Notes: generated from the sequence alone by a model not told the origin. A stretch of 64,000 nt of DNA from Paramecium pentaurelia (GCA_905183005.1 CAJJDO010000149.1:186001-250000); one strand, 5' to 3'. Shown: positions 37,800 to 50,915, numbered from the stretch's first letter. Translations and numbers: made by a program.

Positions 37800-39226
37800 A
37801 TGAAGGATTGTGAAGATTGCTTTAAATAATTGGATTAACATGGTAAATCAATTAAGAGAGACACTAAAGATATGTTCATTAAATTTACTTAAGGAAAGGT
37901 AGAATAGATTAATCTTATTATTTAGTTGTAAGAACAAAAGAAACTCTTGGAAACTGATTCTGTTGGAGTGTTTTCAATGGTTTTGGATATTATAGAGAAC
38001 CTTATTCATGATAAGCCTTTGATGTCTTATATTCTGACAACAATTGAGGCAATTATATCAGGTAGAGATTTCATAAATAAAACAAATAGATAATCAAAGA
38101 TTATTTAAATAATTTATGAGAGCATTGACTCCTTAAGTATTACCAAAATTAAAGTAATTCTTATTTCTTGATGGATATGATCCAATGGCATATGAGGCAG
38201 CTGCAAAAATTGCTACTATGATAATAGCTGAAGAGGGAGGAAATGATGCAAAGGAATGGGTGATATTGTTTTTAGGAGGAATAGGTAATTAAAATATATT
38301 ATGATAATACTTTAATAGGCAATAAATTAAAAATTGCAGATTTTATGATTATGCCAATTTGTGTTCATTTCTTAAAACATGAAGAACTTGCAATCTAATT
38401 TATTAAAAGTGGTGGAATTAGAATGTATTTATAGTTGTTCATTTAGAATTACTAATTTATTATCTAAGTATTCTACTGATTTATAGATTGCATATTATAC
38501 AATTTTAGCATTATGGTTGCTTAGTTTTACAACTGAATCTATTTCATTATTTAATGATCCAACAATTGGTTTGATCAGATTGATAATAGAATCAGTATAA
38601 AAGATATCAAGAGAGAAGATCTTAAGAGTTTCATTTGCATGTTTTAGGAATTTAGTTGATGTATCTCCTTAATGTATTGAATTAATGGTTGATAATGGAT
38701 TAATAAAAGTAGTTGATTTACTTTTGAAAGGAAATCTAAAAGATTAAGATTTAATAGATGATATCAAATATGTTGGAGAAATATTAGAAAAGAATATGAA
38801 AATATTAACGTAAATTCATTTAATTAATATAGTTCTTTTGAAAAATATGTTAAAGAATTAAATGCTTAAAATCTAACATGGAGTCCAGTACATACTGAAA
38901 AGTTTTGGAAAGAGAATGTTAAGAAATTTGAAGAAAATGATTTCTTATTGATTAGGTATTATTATAGTGATTGAATTTAGAAAATTAGCAGAAATATTGA
39001 AATCAAATAATAATCAAAATGTTGCAGTTGCTTGTTATGATTTGGGAGAATTTTGTAGATTCCATCCTTTTGGAAAAGTGTAAATAAAATATATAAGTAT
39101 AGAGTATTAGAATAATTGAATGCAAAATAAGAAATTATGACATAAGCTAGAAATAATGATTAATAGATTAGAGAACATGCTTTATTATCATTATAAAAGA
39201 TAATGTTACATAATTGGTAAGTTTGA
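37800..39226 (+). CDS. V-type proton ATPase subunit H
   Basis: Regulatory V1 subunit (VMA13/ATP6V1H) that links the peripheral stalk to ATP hydrolysis in acidifying organelles. About 424 residues of ARM/HEAT helices. Family blocks: TMIIAEEGG, LQIAYYTILALWLLSF, CFRNLVDVSP, the linker LTWSPVHTEKFWKENVKKF, VAVACYDLGEFCRFHPFG, and the end LLSLQKIMLHNW. Six introns (28, 34, 22, 23, 25 and 20 nt) at 38062-38089, 38285-38318, 38425-38446, 38810-38832, 38956-38980 and 39078-39097; the 34- and 20-nt ones are near both ends of the size range here. Confidence 0.95.
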
Positions 39227-39284
39227 TAGAAGATTAAATATATATATATATATTTGTATATTTGAATATTAAATATTTTAAATT

Positions 39285-40673
39285 ATGTCCGAATAGTAGG
39301 TAGGTTAAGTATGAATATATTTTAATTCATTAGGAATAATTGGATGTAACAGCTATGATGGAAGATTTGTATGAAAAACTAATTTTATTGAATTATGAAT
39401 AAAGTTATATAAAACAAAAGTAAGTTTACAAATTCGAATAACTAGAGGTGGAAAACCATTGAATAGAGCATACTTTGTCAATCAAACTAATTCAAGTGAA
39501 TAATTCAGTTAATTTAAAACGTATAATATCTTAATTCTAATTAGATTGGCCAAATGGTTGTTTTCTTAGAATGATGTACAAACTACTGATTTTAATAAAT
39601 TAGATGATCCTGTAACATTATCTTAAAATATATGTATATTCTCATTATATAGAAATAGTAAATGAAGTCAAAAATATTGGAATTGATGTAGATTTTCCAC
39701 CTCTTAAATTAAAATAAGGTTTTGGAGAATATGTTGTTTATGTCTTATAGCAATTAGCTAGCAAAGCTTTATAAAAAAAGAAGTTTTAATTTAAAAAAGT
39801 CAGAATTGAATAACAATCATAGACGTAAGTGTATAAATGTTAACTAAAAGTAGATAAGAAGAAGAGCCTGTTTAAGAAACTGGAAGTGTTTCATCAGATT
39901 CTGATCCTGAAGTAGCATCAGATGAAGAACCAGAAGATGTGTTTAATGAGTAGGGATTTTAAAAAGAGTAATTAAGCTATTAATACAAAGTGAAGAGAGG
40001 ATGGTGATAGAATCTAATGTAAATCCATAAGAATGGGCCAAGGAAGTTGAGAGAGCTTCATAAAAGATGAAGATAGTAATTAAACCTAATGCTGGAGAAT
40101 GGAGATAACATTTTGATGCTACTAAATAATATTCATCATAAGTTAAAGCAATTCTACCAGAAGCTAGAATTAAATTAGAAAGATTGACTGATGAATTATC
40201 TGAGATTTTAGATAGAATTAGTAAAAGAGAATATAATATAAATGAAAATATGCATGATATGGTATATATTGAAATTAAATATAAAAGGGAAGTGAATACA
40301 AAAAGAAAAATGAAGAAGTCAAAAGGATTGAATTATAATGCAAGAATTATACAAATGCAATCAAAGAAATGGGTGATTAATACAAATAAATATCAGAAAA
40401 GTATGAAAATGTACAAAATAAATTGAATGAACATGGTAATATTTCTACTGATTAATCTCCTGTTATTAGAATTAAGGCTGCTTTAACTAAAATTAGAGTA
40501 ATACTTAATTTAAATTTTATTTTTAGTTAGAAATTAAATAAATGGATCTAAGAATTGGAGTATTATCACATAATATTCTATAAAGAACATATAATGAATC
40601 TAAAGCAATGTAAGAAAGAGATTTTAATGAAAATGGACTTATATTAAATGATTCAGACGAGTTAACAGATTGA
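39285..40673 (+). CDS. IFT57: Intraflagellar transport protein IFT57
   Basis: IFT-B subunit (HIPPI/CHE-13) needed to build cilia. About 396 residues. The N-terminal calponin-like domain includes MEDLYEKLILLNYE, GKPLNRAYFVNQTNSSEQFS, LAKWLF, DDPVTLSQNI and VDFPPLKLKQGFGEYVVYVL; an acidic linker follows, then NPQEWAKEVERASQKMKI, EWRQHFDATKQ and the coiled coil ending IRIKAALTKIRLEIKQMDLR, all in family order. Eight introns (25, 26, 24, 19, 26, 23, 26, 29 nt) are needed; the 19-nt intron near 39628-39646 is among the shortest in the window. Confidence 0.96.
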
Positions 40674-40754
40674 TATATTTATATATATATATATAATTAA
40701 TATACAATTTAAATTAATTAATACACTTGTCATTTTATTAATTATTAATTATAC

Positions 40755-41268
40755 ATGCCTTAATTATCCAAGCAAATTCAATACGGACTTGTTGCAGCTT
40801 TTGCGTAAGAGCTTATTTATCTATATTTAGAGTTGGTTTGGGTACACTCAAAGTTGCTTAACGACCATTTGAAACATGTATTGGATATGTTCTCTCTTTA
40901 GGATCAATTGTGTATATAATTTCTCTATGCAAGTATCTTATTAGGTTGGGACAAATTACCATTTAACTAAACTAATTCAAATGATAATGAAGAATTAACA
41001 AAGGATGAATTATATGAAAGAAGAAGATTATTAAAGGAAGAAAAGAAACGATAAAAATAACTTGAAGCTTAAGAATTGAAGAAATAATAAAGATCCCAAT
41101 CTTCTGAATCTCCAGATAAAAAATCACCTGAAAGAGCTTCATCTCCATCAGAAAGTGAAGGAGAAAAAAAAAAAGTATAAGAAACTAAAACCAATTAAAA
41201 ATAATAATAATAATCAAAAGTAAATTAATAATAAAACTAAAAGTCAAATAAATAATAATAATAAAAAC

Positions 41269-41306
<38 letters not shown>

Positions 41307-41767
41307 TAGAATACAAAATAATAAACTAAAGAAAAAGGAAAATAAACATAAGAAAAATAAAAACCATAACCATAACATGTTGAAGATGATGATGAAGAAT
41401 GGGATGAAGTCTATGATAAAAGATAAAATAAAAAAGCCAATCCAATCAAATAATAATAATAAGCTGAGGCTTAAAAATAAGCTGAGGCTTAAAAATAAGC
41501 TGAAGCTAAAGCTGCTGCTGCTGCTGCTGCAAAAGCTGCTGAAGAAGCTAGAATTGCTGCAGAACTTGCTGCTAAAGCTGCAAAATAATAATAAAAAGGG
41601 TACTTTATTTATTAATTATATTATAGATCTAAAGGTAAAAATACTAATGCTAAATAACAAAAAAATGAAGAATAAGAAGAGTAATTATTTATAAATATAT
41701 GATTAGTGATGATGGTTGGATTGATTCACAAAATAAGAAATAAAAAGGAGGAAGGAAAAACAAATGA
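40755..41767 (+). CDS. Membrane protein with poly-Gln and Ala/Lys repeats
   Basis: About 304 residues. After splicing (26-nt and 22-nt introns within 40805-40960) the N-terminus has a hydrophobic stretch (CIGYVLSLGSIVILLGW) suggesting one membrane span; without splicing it reads as unrelated sequence. The rest is charged: Ser-Pro section, a run of Gln made of TAA triplets (about 41270-41303), an acidic DDDEEWDEVYD patch, three AEAQKQ repeats with an Ala run, and a final acidic DDDGWID then basic end. Introns 41600-41626 and 41681-41706. Function unknown. Confidence 0.7.
41270..41303 (+). repeat. TAA triplet run encoding poly-Gln
   Basis: Eleven consecutive TAA codons inside a coding region, read as glutamine in this code. 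With the three 18-bp units starting at 41463 and 41481 (AEAQKQ) it makes a repeat-prone segment of the gene. Confidence 0.85.
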
Positions 41768-41885
41768 GCTGTTTTTTTATGCATAAATATAAAAATAAAT
41801 GTTATTTATTATTTATATAAAATTTTAATGTTCTATTTAAAGTATTTTACAATCTTATTTCTTTATAATTAAATACAATAATATA

Positions 41886-42571
41886 TCATAAATCAAATTT
41901 AGATTTCTATTATTCATCTCCTTGTTTCTTTCTAACCTGATATTCCAAATATTATTGTTAATATTCTTGAGGAATATTGGCACCTTATTTTGCCTCTTTT
42001 GCTAATCCTTCATAAAAATCATCTTAAGTATCAAACCCAGGTAAATTTTAATCATCATCATCATCTTCAAATTTATATCTTTATTCCTTTCTTGGCTCTT
42101 AAATTGTTACATCTAAATTTATTTTCTTTCCTTCCAAAGCTGCTCTAATATACTAATTAAGTAAATATTTTACAGCATCCTCTTATTCAATCTCTATCTC
42201 TTTCAGAGTCTTTGAATTTTATACTTTCTATTTCATCTTATCATACTGTCCTTCCATTTTAATTAATACTCCAGTTGAAAATACTACAAATACTAACATA
42301 GGTAATGTTTCCTTTGAAAATCTTCTATATGAATTGTACTTCTTTCTAATATCAGGTCTAAGCATGAATTATTGCCACCTATATTGTTAATTATAATATA
42401 ATACCATGACAATTTTGGCATAGCAGATTGATTTTGTTATCCAATTTATTCTGAATATGTCTTCATAATCTCTGGATCCAATTAGCTTAATTTGACAGGT
42501 TTTTTCATGTAAGAATTTATTCTCTATTCATGAGGTTACTAATATTTTGGATTTTCATCACCTTAATCCAT
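41886..42571 (-). CDS. Uncharacterised protein with possible single membrane span
   Basis: About 219 residues. Hydrophilic N-terminus, a short hydrophobic helix (LPMLVFVVFSTGVLI), then a Lys/Glu/Gln helical part, an acidic Asp run and a Gln-rich end. One 26-nt intron (42379-42404). No family recognised. It is transcribed toward the poly-Gln gene, with 118 bases between the stops. Confidence 0.6.
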
Positions 42572-42651
42572 TACTTAATATATATTACAATATAAATATG
42601 GATAGAAAATTAATAATATATTATATTGATAAATGTGTTATGCTATAAATA

Positions 42652-43500
42652 TCATGCTTGATCAATCTACATGTTTCCTTTCCACTACTAGGGATTGCAT
42701 GCTCCAACATAGGCGTTACGGATTAAATCTAAAACAAGGTCAATCTAAGTAAATTTAGAACTATGCATTAGACGAACAATAAATTTATTTAAGATGAAGT
42801 CTATAAAATATTCCTTACTCTCCTCAGAATTTAGACAAATTCTCCTAAAGTCTTCAATAGCAAATGATTATTGAAGCTTAGCTTGCTTCCTTACTACAGC
42901 ATTATCCCTAAATTACTGAATACCTTCAGGAATATTACTGTTTGGAAACTATTCAATTTAATTTAGTAAGTGTGTTCCTAGAAGCTTTGGGAAGTTCTTC
43001 CTGATAGAAAAGTCAACATTTTTCTTCTCAACTTTATGCTTTATGATTTTCTTCTAAATCTATTAAATAGAAATGGATTTCTTTTAACAGGATAGGCAAT
43101 GAGGTTCCGATTTACAGGAATCGCAGAGTATCGACCCACGTTGTTATTCATCGGATGAATTTGTCGTCTCCTGTTTCTATTATTAGGATTCGCAGAGTAT
43201 CGACATAGGATGGAAATTCCAATTCGACTCAGAAACTTCAAAAAAAGTAGGGGTTAGAGAATTAGTAATATCTTGCCAGCCTATTGAAGAGCCAAATTGA
43301 GCATCATATTGGCTTTCCTTTCCAATAAAATCACTCTTATATTATTTGCCTATGGTATTAAAGGTATTGGGACGGGGAAAATAGTTAGTTGAATACTCAT
43401 CGCTTAAAATCTCATCTAAAAGGTATAAAAATTAAGTACCGATCTAAGAATAGGTTTAGTGATAATGTGAGTCAACAATCTCTTGATTGTTTAATGACAT
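42652..43500 (-). CDS. Uncharacterised protein with Cys pairs; richer in GC than neighbours
   Basis: 282 residues, no intron. Contains two related pieces, SILCES and SILCDSCKSEPHCLSCQKK, the latter with three Cys pairs suggesting a small zinc site, and a C-terminal helical domain (YFIDFILNKFIVRLMHSS). Codons such as CGC, TCG, ACG, CCC and GGC are much commoner than in flanking genes. No family recognised. Start ATG at 43500. Confidence 0.65.
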
Positions 43501-43734
43501 TAATTTAATTATTAAAAATAGACCAATATAAATTTGTATTTAAATGGCCTCAGATAGAAGAATTCATTATAAATTTAAACTTAATAAAATATTATATAAA
43601 AAATTATTTATTTAAATATTCACCATAGTTGATATGGAAATATTCAATCATAAAATAATTAAATATTTAACTAACTATGATAAATAAAGACTTAAATGGG
43701 TAAAATGGATGAAAGTTAGAATTTTTAAGAGTTG

Positions 43735-43757
43735 TATATATATATATATATATATAT
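43735..43757. repeat. TA dinucleotide run
   Basis: About eleven TA units just downstream of the stop of the histidine-kinase-like gene, in the 273-base spacer before the next gene. Confidence 0.8.
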
Positions 43758-43773
43758 TGAAAATTTAAATATC

Positions 43774-46520
43774 TCAATCTTATAAATACTATAGTAACAC
43801 ATCTATTTGAATTGGCATCATAATGTAGGTTCCTAGCATGTCTATTTCCCCATTTGAATTGTATATTAAGACAGTAATTTTAAAGTTATTGTTGACTCCT
43901 AGAATTCTATTAATTAATCTAAAAATAATTGAATATTATTACTCTCTATAATTAAAATCAGATTTGTGACAATTGATAATAATTTATTTATAAATTTAAC
44001 AAGATTGATTCAAACATTATTTATCTCTTATTTTTAAATTAATATGCTTGAATGAGTCTTATTCATTAATAAAGGAAACATTATCTTATGCATATTATTT
44101 CATAACTCTTTCAAAATCTTAATTTGAATTGATTATTAATTTTTGATTGCATTAACATTATCCATTCTATTATTAAATATTTTTAAATCTTCCTAATTCT
44201 TATAGTTTCATCATACCAACTAATTTGGTTGATTTTTTATTAGTATTGACATCTAATGGTTTTGTAATTTTTTAAATTTATTATCTATTAATAATAAATG
44301 ATCTTAATCCTTTATTAAATCTTTATAAATATTAAATTTGATCATCATTTCTAATATATCTTTCCATAATTTCATCTTCATCTACATCAACATCCATTTC
44401 ATCTTAAGAAACTTCTTCATCTATTATAAATTAAGTAGAAAATTCATCTAATGATAAATTTCTGATTGAAAAAGATATTGTTGTACCACAATCTTATAAT
44501 GATTTAATTCTTATTCCTTTATTTGCAACTTAACCTGTAATTTTTTTACAATAAAATAAAGGACCCATAATTTTAGTTAAATAATTAACTATATTTAAAG
44601 ATCTAATTTAATTAATATTAAATCCTTCTTAAATAATTTCTTAATTGATACCTTTACCAGTATCTTCAACTGATATTTATATACAATTCTATCTTTTATC
44701 ATCTTCTATTATAATTTTTATGAATCCTTCCTTTGTATTATTAATACTATTTTCAAGTAATATCTACATTATTTACATTAATCTCAATTAATCTGTTTTA
44801 AATTCTCCTGTATTTATTTTCAAATTATTTTAAAATTATAATTTAATATTTGTATTTATTTAATTTTAATACTTTGTTTATAATTAATTAATTAAAGTAT
44901 CTGGTTTAAATATATCTTCTTATAAATATTATTATTTAGAATATTTAATAGTATTTTTCATTTCAATATTGAGTAATTTTAGAGGAACCTAAAAGTTTTA
45001 TTAACAGAATAACATTTATCTAAATTCTTAACAAATAATTGGAAGATCTTCTTCCTCTTTCTTCTAGTTTAAATTAATATCCTAATAAAATTAAGTAATA
45101 TCTTCTAGAATTAAGAATATTTAAAAAACATTTCCTTTAGGTACTTTAATTAATGTAAATTAAAAATATTTAAATTAATTTTTTGGTAGATTGAATTTAG
45201 ATATACCTTTATATTCTGATTATTAATCATTAATTAAATTATTAAGTAATTACTCTAAAACACCATCTGGATTATAATGAATAATTCTTTAATTATCTTA
45301 AGGTTACCTTAAGATACGTAATTATTAAAGTGCTGGTCCATTTATAAGAGAATGTAATAATTCTCCTTTTTCATTAGTTCCACAAGTTGATCCGAATTTA
45401 GCCATCCTCTTTAATTAAATCAAATTATCTTTCTATTATTAATTTGTTGTAAATAATTGTATAACTTCCATCTTTCTTAATTTAATTTCTGCAGATATCA
45501 AATCTATTTTATTTTAATCATCTTCCATTTATAGTTATTTTAATCCAACACCTGAAATATGAAGTAATTCTTTAGTCTGATCAAATATAATAATAGGAAA
45601 TTGATTAGTAATGATTTCTAGAATCTATTATTAAGTCTACATTTAAACTTATGGAATCATAAATTGAACATCCTCTTTGTTAATTCTAAATTACATATTA
45701 TTTTCAAATTAATATTGAGAATAATTTTTTAATTCAGCATCTACAATAAAGATAATTTCTAAACATATGTATGAAATTACTTTTATAATATCCTAAATTA
45801 TAATGTAGTTAATTACTTTATTGAATAAATCACAATCTAATCTAAATACATAATAAATATATAAAAATATAACTATTCCAATTCTAAGTTTACAATCATA
45901 AATAAATAATTATATTATCTTTTGCCAAATTATTAATCCAAAAATTGCCCAAAAATAAGACTATGAAAATTAGTTGAAATTTGAAATTCTTTCCTTTATA
46001 AAATATAATATATATATATATACAATAATTAATGTTCCCTCAGCTATGCTTAAGCACATGAAAATGTAAGATGTTATCTTCCCAAATAATAAAGGATTTT
46101 CAATTTTTTTTGGAATAACTTCACAAGCTTTTAGAATCATATACATTATCAATGTTTATGCTGTTTATAATAATATAAATTAAATCACTGCTGGTATTAA
46201 AGGCCCTATTAAATAATCTAATATCATAAAATACCTTCTCTAATATTTTTAAAAAATAACAATATTAACTATAATGTACCTATAGCTAAACCAATAGGTA
46301 AGATTAAAATTAGAGGAATAGTCTAACCACAGGCTCCTTTTACATTACAATAATCTTGATATTCTCTAGTAGATAGTTATTTAAATTACTAATTGGTGAG
46401 TCCTTTGATGAGAATATGATACTCATGAATTAAGGATTGAAGAACAGTACGTGTAATTTATTGTTGTTATTTAAGAAGGAAAGGTTTGTTCTCATTTTTA
46501 AGAAATTCTTATTCTTACAT
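43774..46520 (-). CDS. Membrane protein with histidine-kinase-type ATPase domain
   Basis: About 870 residues. The N-terminal third has several transmembrane helices (TIPLILILPIGLAIG, VIQFILLQTAQTLIMYM, ITSYIFMCLSIAEGTLI). A middle region follows, perhaps PAS-like (FPIIIFDQTKELLHISGVG). Near residue 600 an HATPase_c domain shows the N box (LRLMQIMQILLENSINNT) and G1 box (VEDTGKGI). I do not see a convincing phosphoacceptor His box, and after the ATPase part no receiver Asp domain. It may be a degenerate sensor kinase; ciliates do carry hybrid kinases. Several introns of 26-30 nt. Start ATG at 46520. Confidence 0.65.
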
Positions 46521-46576
46521 TTTTAATTAATTAAAATAATAAATAAAAAGGGAAACTAATTATAGAATTAAATATT

Positions 46577-48140
46577 TCAATTTTAATCAATTATGCTTAC
46601 CAAAAGTTTTTTAAAATGTAATGTTAATTAATTACCATTTTCAGGTGATAAATCTTTTCTTTGGGATTCCTTAACATAAATCTTTTCACTTTTTTTAAAA
46701 GGTTCTCTTTATTAAGAAATAAATTTTTAGATATTTTATTTTACTGAATCAAGTGAATAAAATTTAGTTTTTCTATAATTAACTTTCTCCTATAATGATA
46801 ATTTATAAATAGGGTTTTCATGAATCTTATGATCAAATAAATATTTATCTTTATTTTTATCATATTTAGACATAATTTCAAGAGCTCTTCTAGGTAATGA
46901 TGATTTTTTTAAATATTATTTTTATGCTTAATCTACATAATGATATTCTAAAAAATATTCTGTATATTCATAACCATTAAGAATTTCATTTAATAATGGA
47001 ATTGATTCACAATTATTATATTTTAATGTTGAATTAAAATCGAATGATTATCCTGTTTTTAAATTAGTAAAAGGAATATGAATATATCTAGATATTTTAT
47101 CATCAAATTCTCTACAAAATGGTTATGATCTCTCATATAATTAAATAAATTCTTTTGATGTTATTCTATAATAAGAATCTCTTGGTTCAATTTCACATTT
47201 AACCCATTTATTATGAAAATGATTAGCTTTGATAATATCTCCTTAATAGAAATAACACATTCCCAATTTATCATAACAATCTATTTCATAATCATCTAAA
47301 TTCTCAGCCCATGCATATGAAAGTGCTTTTAATATAAATTTATATGCCTTGTCATATTATTTCAATCTATTAATTATTGCAATAATTTTACTATTTTGCA
47401 ATTGAAAATAATTAAATCAATATTTTTATTTTCAGTTAATGATTTCTACATAATTCTGATAATTTTAAACAATCTTTAAACAAAAATGTAGCTTTAGCTA
47501 ATTATAAAATAGTATTGCCAAAATAAGCAATAAAATATAATAACTCACAGAAAGTATTTAAGAGCTATTAAATTAATCTATAATGATTACATTTTATTCT
47601 TAAGAATATTGAAATGGATAATTTAAGAAGTTGATCAATTTTTCAATATCCTTCTTTTTAATTATGTCACAGAATACTGTTAGATTGTCATCTAGGTATT
47701 TTTGGAGATTATAATTTCTTCTTTATCTTATTGACTCTAACATAGATGGATATTTAAACTTCCTATCATGTCTCAATTACCTTTGTTGTTTAATATGAAT
47801 GAACTGATGGACTACCTCTAACGGACCTTTCTATTGAATCTTCAATTCTCCCTCGTTACTATTTTAATGATAAGGTTTGTTGATTTAAGGCTTTGTAACA
47901 ATAATCTCCTGTGTTTTAAATAAAATCAATTCTTGAAGAAATAAAACCATTTGGTTCATGTTTTAGTGATTAAATTCTAGATCGTGCATTTTTAATGGAA
48001 TTATTTAAAGACTCAGTGATTGATAATCGAGGGAGGATTTTTTAGAATTTATTTGACTTGTTATTTGAATTGAGTATAAAGTGAAGTAAATCTGAGAATT
48101 TTGAATTAGAGGATGGGTCTGAAAGCATATCTTAATTCAT
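46577..48140 (-). CDS. Uncharacterised helical-repeat (TPR-like) protein
   Basis: About 480 residues. Middle part (LESIRQRRNYNLQKYLDD, KAYKFILKALSYAWAENLDD, CYDKLGMCYFYQGDIIKANH) looks like tetratricopeptide helices of a kind common in ciliate proteins; the C-terminal part is basic and disordered. The 5' end needs a very short intron (about 19 nt near 47800-47830) to join an N-terminal Ser-rich exon to the helical region; that join is my least certain. Stop complement at 46577-46579. Function unknown. Confidence 0.6.
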
Positions 48141-48376
48141 ATTTAATAGTAATAAATGAAGAATATAATAATAATAAATATTTTAGTATTTAATATAATA
48201 ACAATTTTCAGATATTTTGTTAATAATTGTATAGAATAAGAAAAGAGATTACTAATAATTGTATAGTTAAATATATATAAATAATATGATGAATGCTGAT
48301 GTAATTTTTTTCATTTAATTAAAAAAAATTGATATTTATATAAGTAATAAATTTTCTATATTAGAAATTTCTATTA

Positions 48377-49075
48377 ATGTAAATTTAAGAGTTTTTGGAT
48401 GACCTGAAATTACCATATTTGTAAAAATTTTACAGTATATGTTCAAACATTAGTGAGTTTGATCAATAAAAACAATCCCCAAAATTAAGAAAATGGTAAA
48501 AGAAATAATTTATTAATTATTATAGGGATTCATAAATAGAACCTGAACAAATTTCTGAAGGATATCCCATTTAATGTGAGACAAATAATATTCATGAAGA
48601 AAATCATAAAGTGGAAGAAATAGTACAAGATGAAAAAAAAGAAATATAAGAAGTAGAATTGTTTCTTTGCAATTGCTAAAAGACTGGTTGTTTAAAAATG
48701 TATTGTTCTTGTTTCCACAATGGAAGAGTTTGTGGGAAATAATGTAGATGTGAAGATTGTAAGAATAGAGAAGAATACAAAACTCAAAGAATGAAGGCTG
48801 TAGATAATGTAAATAAGAAAGCACATAGAAATAAAAAGATTCCAAAAGAAAAATTATTTGAAACAAATGAAATCTGGGGATGTAATTGTTCAAAAACTAG
48901 ATGTGTGAAGAAATATTGTGAATGCTTTATAAGGGGTAAGAAATGTACTGTAGAATGTAATTGTAATCATTGTGATAATGGTAAAGATGAAGATCTTGTT
49001 AATGAAATAAAAAAATAGAATGAAAAACCTAATATATAAAAAAGAATAAGAAAAGAAAGATAACCATTATAATGA
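48377..49075 (+). CDS. CXC-domain (Tesmin/TSO1/LIN54-like) DNA-binding protein
   Basis: About 222 residues with two CXC repeats, CNCQKTGCLKMYCSC...CRCEDCKN and CNCSKTRCVKKYCECF...CNCNHCDN, joined by a basic linker (KKAHRNKKIPKEKLF). Such tandem CXC domains bind CHR-type promoter DNA (LIN54 in DREAM/MuvB complexes). A 30-nt intron (48496-48525) joins an N-terminal exon from the ATG at 48377 (MQIQEFLDDLKLPYL) to the rest. All cysteines of both repeats are present. Confidence 0.93.
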
Positions 49076-49147
49076 AATATTTATTTACTTATTTAATTTA
49101 CTATCCTATAAATAAAATATGAAAAATTATTATTATAAAATATTACT

Positions 49148-50915
49148 TCAACATTAAATCTATTTTAATTTTAAGACATCCTTTTCCTTTAATACTTTTT
49201 CAAAATCTTATTGCATTCTACTTAATACAACACTAAACATTTTAGCCTTCTAAGCCATTTCTATTTTATCCTTTTCTTCTTTTGTACTTTATTATCTTAA
49301 TATAGGTGGCATTGTTTAAGTTAGTTTTTTTTCACCTATTGTTAATATTTTATCTCTTACTAATAAATTTAATATAATAGAAATACTGTCTATATCCCTT
49401 TGTTTAGCTATGATAGCTCTAGTTCTACTATTTTATGGATTCTAAATCATAATATCTAAATATGGTGAAACACCAAAAATTCTTTTATGCATAAATTTAG
49501 CATCATTACCTATCTTTTTTTATTTACTACTCTCTAAAAATATGAATCTACAAAATAAATTATTTTAATCAAATAATCTATCAGCAAAATGAAATATTTT
49601 ATCCATAGCAATATTACCTGGTGTATTTATTTCTGTTCTTGGTTTCTCAAAAAATATTATGTAATGATTTTTATATATATATTCTGTTGCCATTTTTAAT
49701 GAAACTAATATCATAGGCATTATTAAATGCATCCATAATTTAGGAGCATAAAATGATTAAAATGATTCAATTATTTCCATCATCTATATATACATTTATT
49801 TTTTAGTTAATGTTTATATTTATATTGGTAATGTTACACCAAATACTAACCAATATGATAAATGAATAAATAATCCTATTAATTTTACCATTTCCCCTTT
49901 CTGAATTAATTAAAATACATTATCTACTTAATGTTTCTCAAATACAATATATCGTGTTTCCACATCATCATTTACTTTTTCTTTACTTAATTATTATTAC
50001 TATTATTATTATTATTATTTCTCTTAACTTTTAGCACTTGCCTTTATTGGAAAAATACTTTTAGGAAATAATTTATCTATTTATTTTAAAACTTTTTCAA
50101 TATCTTCTGGTTTTATATTTGGAGGTCTTTAAACATCTTTTAATAATGGAGCTGGAATTTCTATATGAATAAATGGTAATTAGAATATTTTGCTTTCAAA
50201 TACTAAAAATTTATCATGTTCAGAATGTGTTTCATCATTCTATTAAAATTCTAATCTATCCTAATTAACCATATTCTAATTTTATTTTCTTTAAAATGTT
50301 TAATTAAAAGGAAACAAATATTTATGTTTGATCTCCTCTAAAGAGAAATCCAATTTAAATTTAATTTTCTTCTCTTCTTCTTTTTCCAATAGTTCCTTTT
50401 ATTATTCAACTTCATTTTTCTATTGTAATGCTATTTATTATTATGTAAGTTATGGATCTTATTCTTATTCATTCTTTTTAAGTGTGATTTTCTTTAAATC
50501 TTATTCTTTCTATACTTCATCCAATACATCCTTATCTTTTTACCCTAAAGCCACTTCTATATTCTTTTTCTTTTATCTAACTACAATATTAATAGTATCA
50601 GCATATAATCCAGATGCTATAATTATTATATAATAATTTTACTATTCCATCCACCTGTTATTTCACATCTATTTAATGGATAATTCTTTAAAATCATCTA
50701 GATATTTTTTTGATTAGCTTCAATACCTAAACTCTCTAAATATTTCGTTGCATATTCTTATTCAATTATTTTTGTAAAATTGGCATTTTTTCCTATAACT
50801 ACTTCCTATTTATTAATCATCTATATGACAGTACATGTTATGTATTTTTTAATTTGATCTAAAATATTCTTTCTTCGATACGTTACTTAACATTTTCTCT
50901 TTCTTATTTATTCAT
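49148..50915 (-). CDS. Uncharacterised large Gln/Lys-rich protein
   Basis: About 572 residues. N-terminus with YATKYLESLGIEANQK and EITGGWN; a long Gln/Lys/Glu coiled coil; then a folded-looking region (MVKLIGLFIHLSYWLVFGVTL, FYAPKLWMHLIMPMILVSL) and a helical C-terminus. It needs a 23-nt intron near the start and one of 26 nt near 50610-50640. A TAA/TAG run gives ten glutamines. No family named. Confidence 0.65.

Noticed and set aside
48513..48893. 126-codon minus-strand open frame
   Set aside because: Antisense to the two CXC repeats, which are unmistakable on the plus strand.
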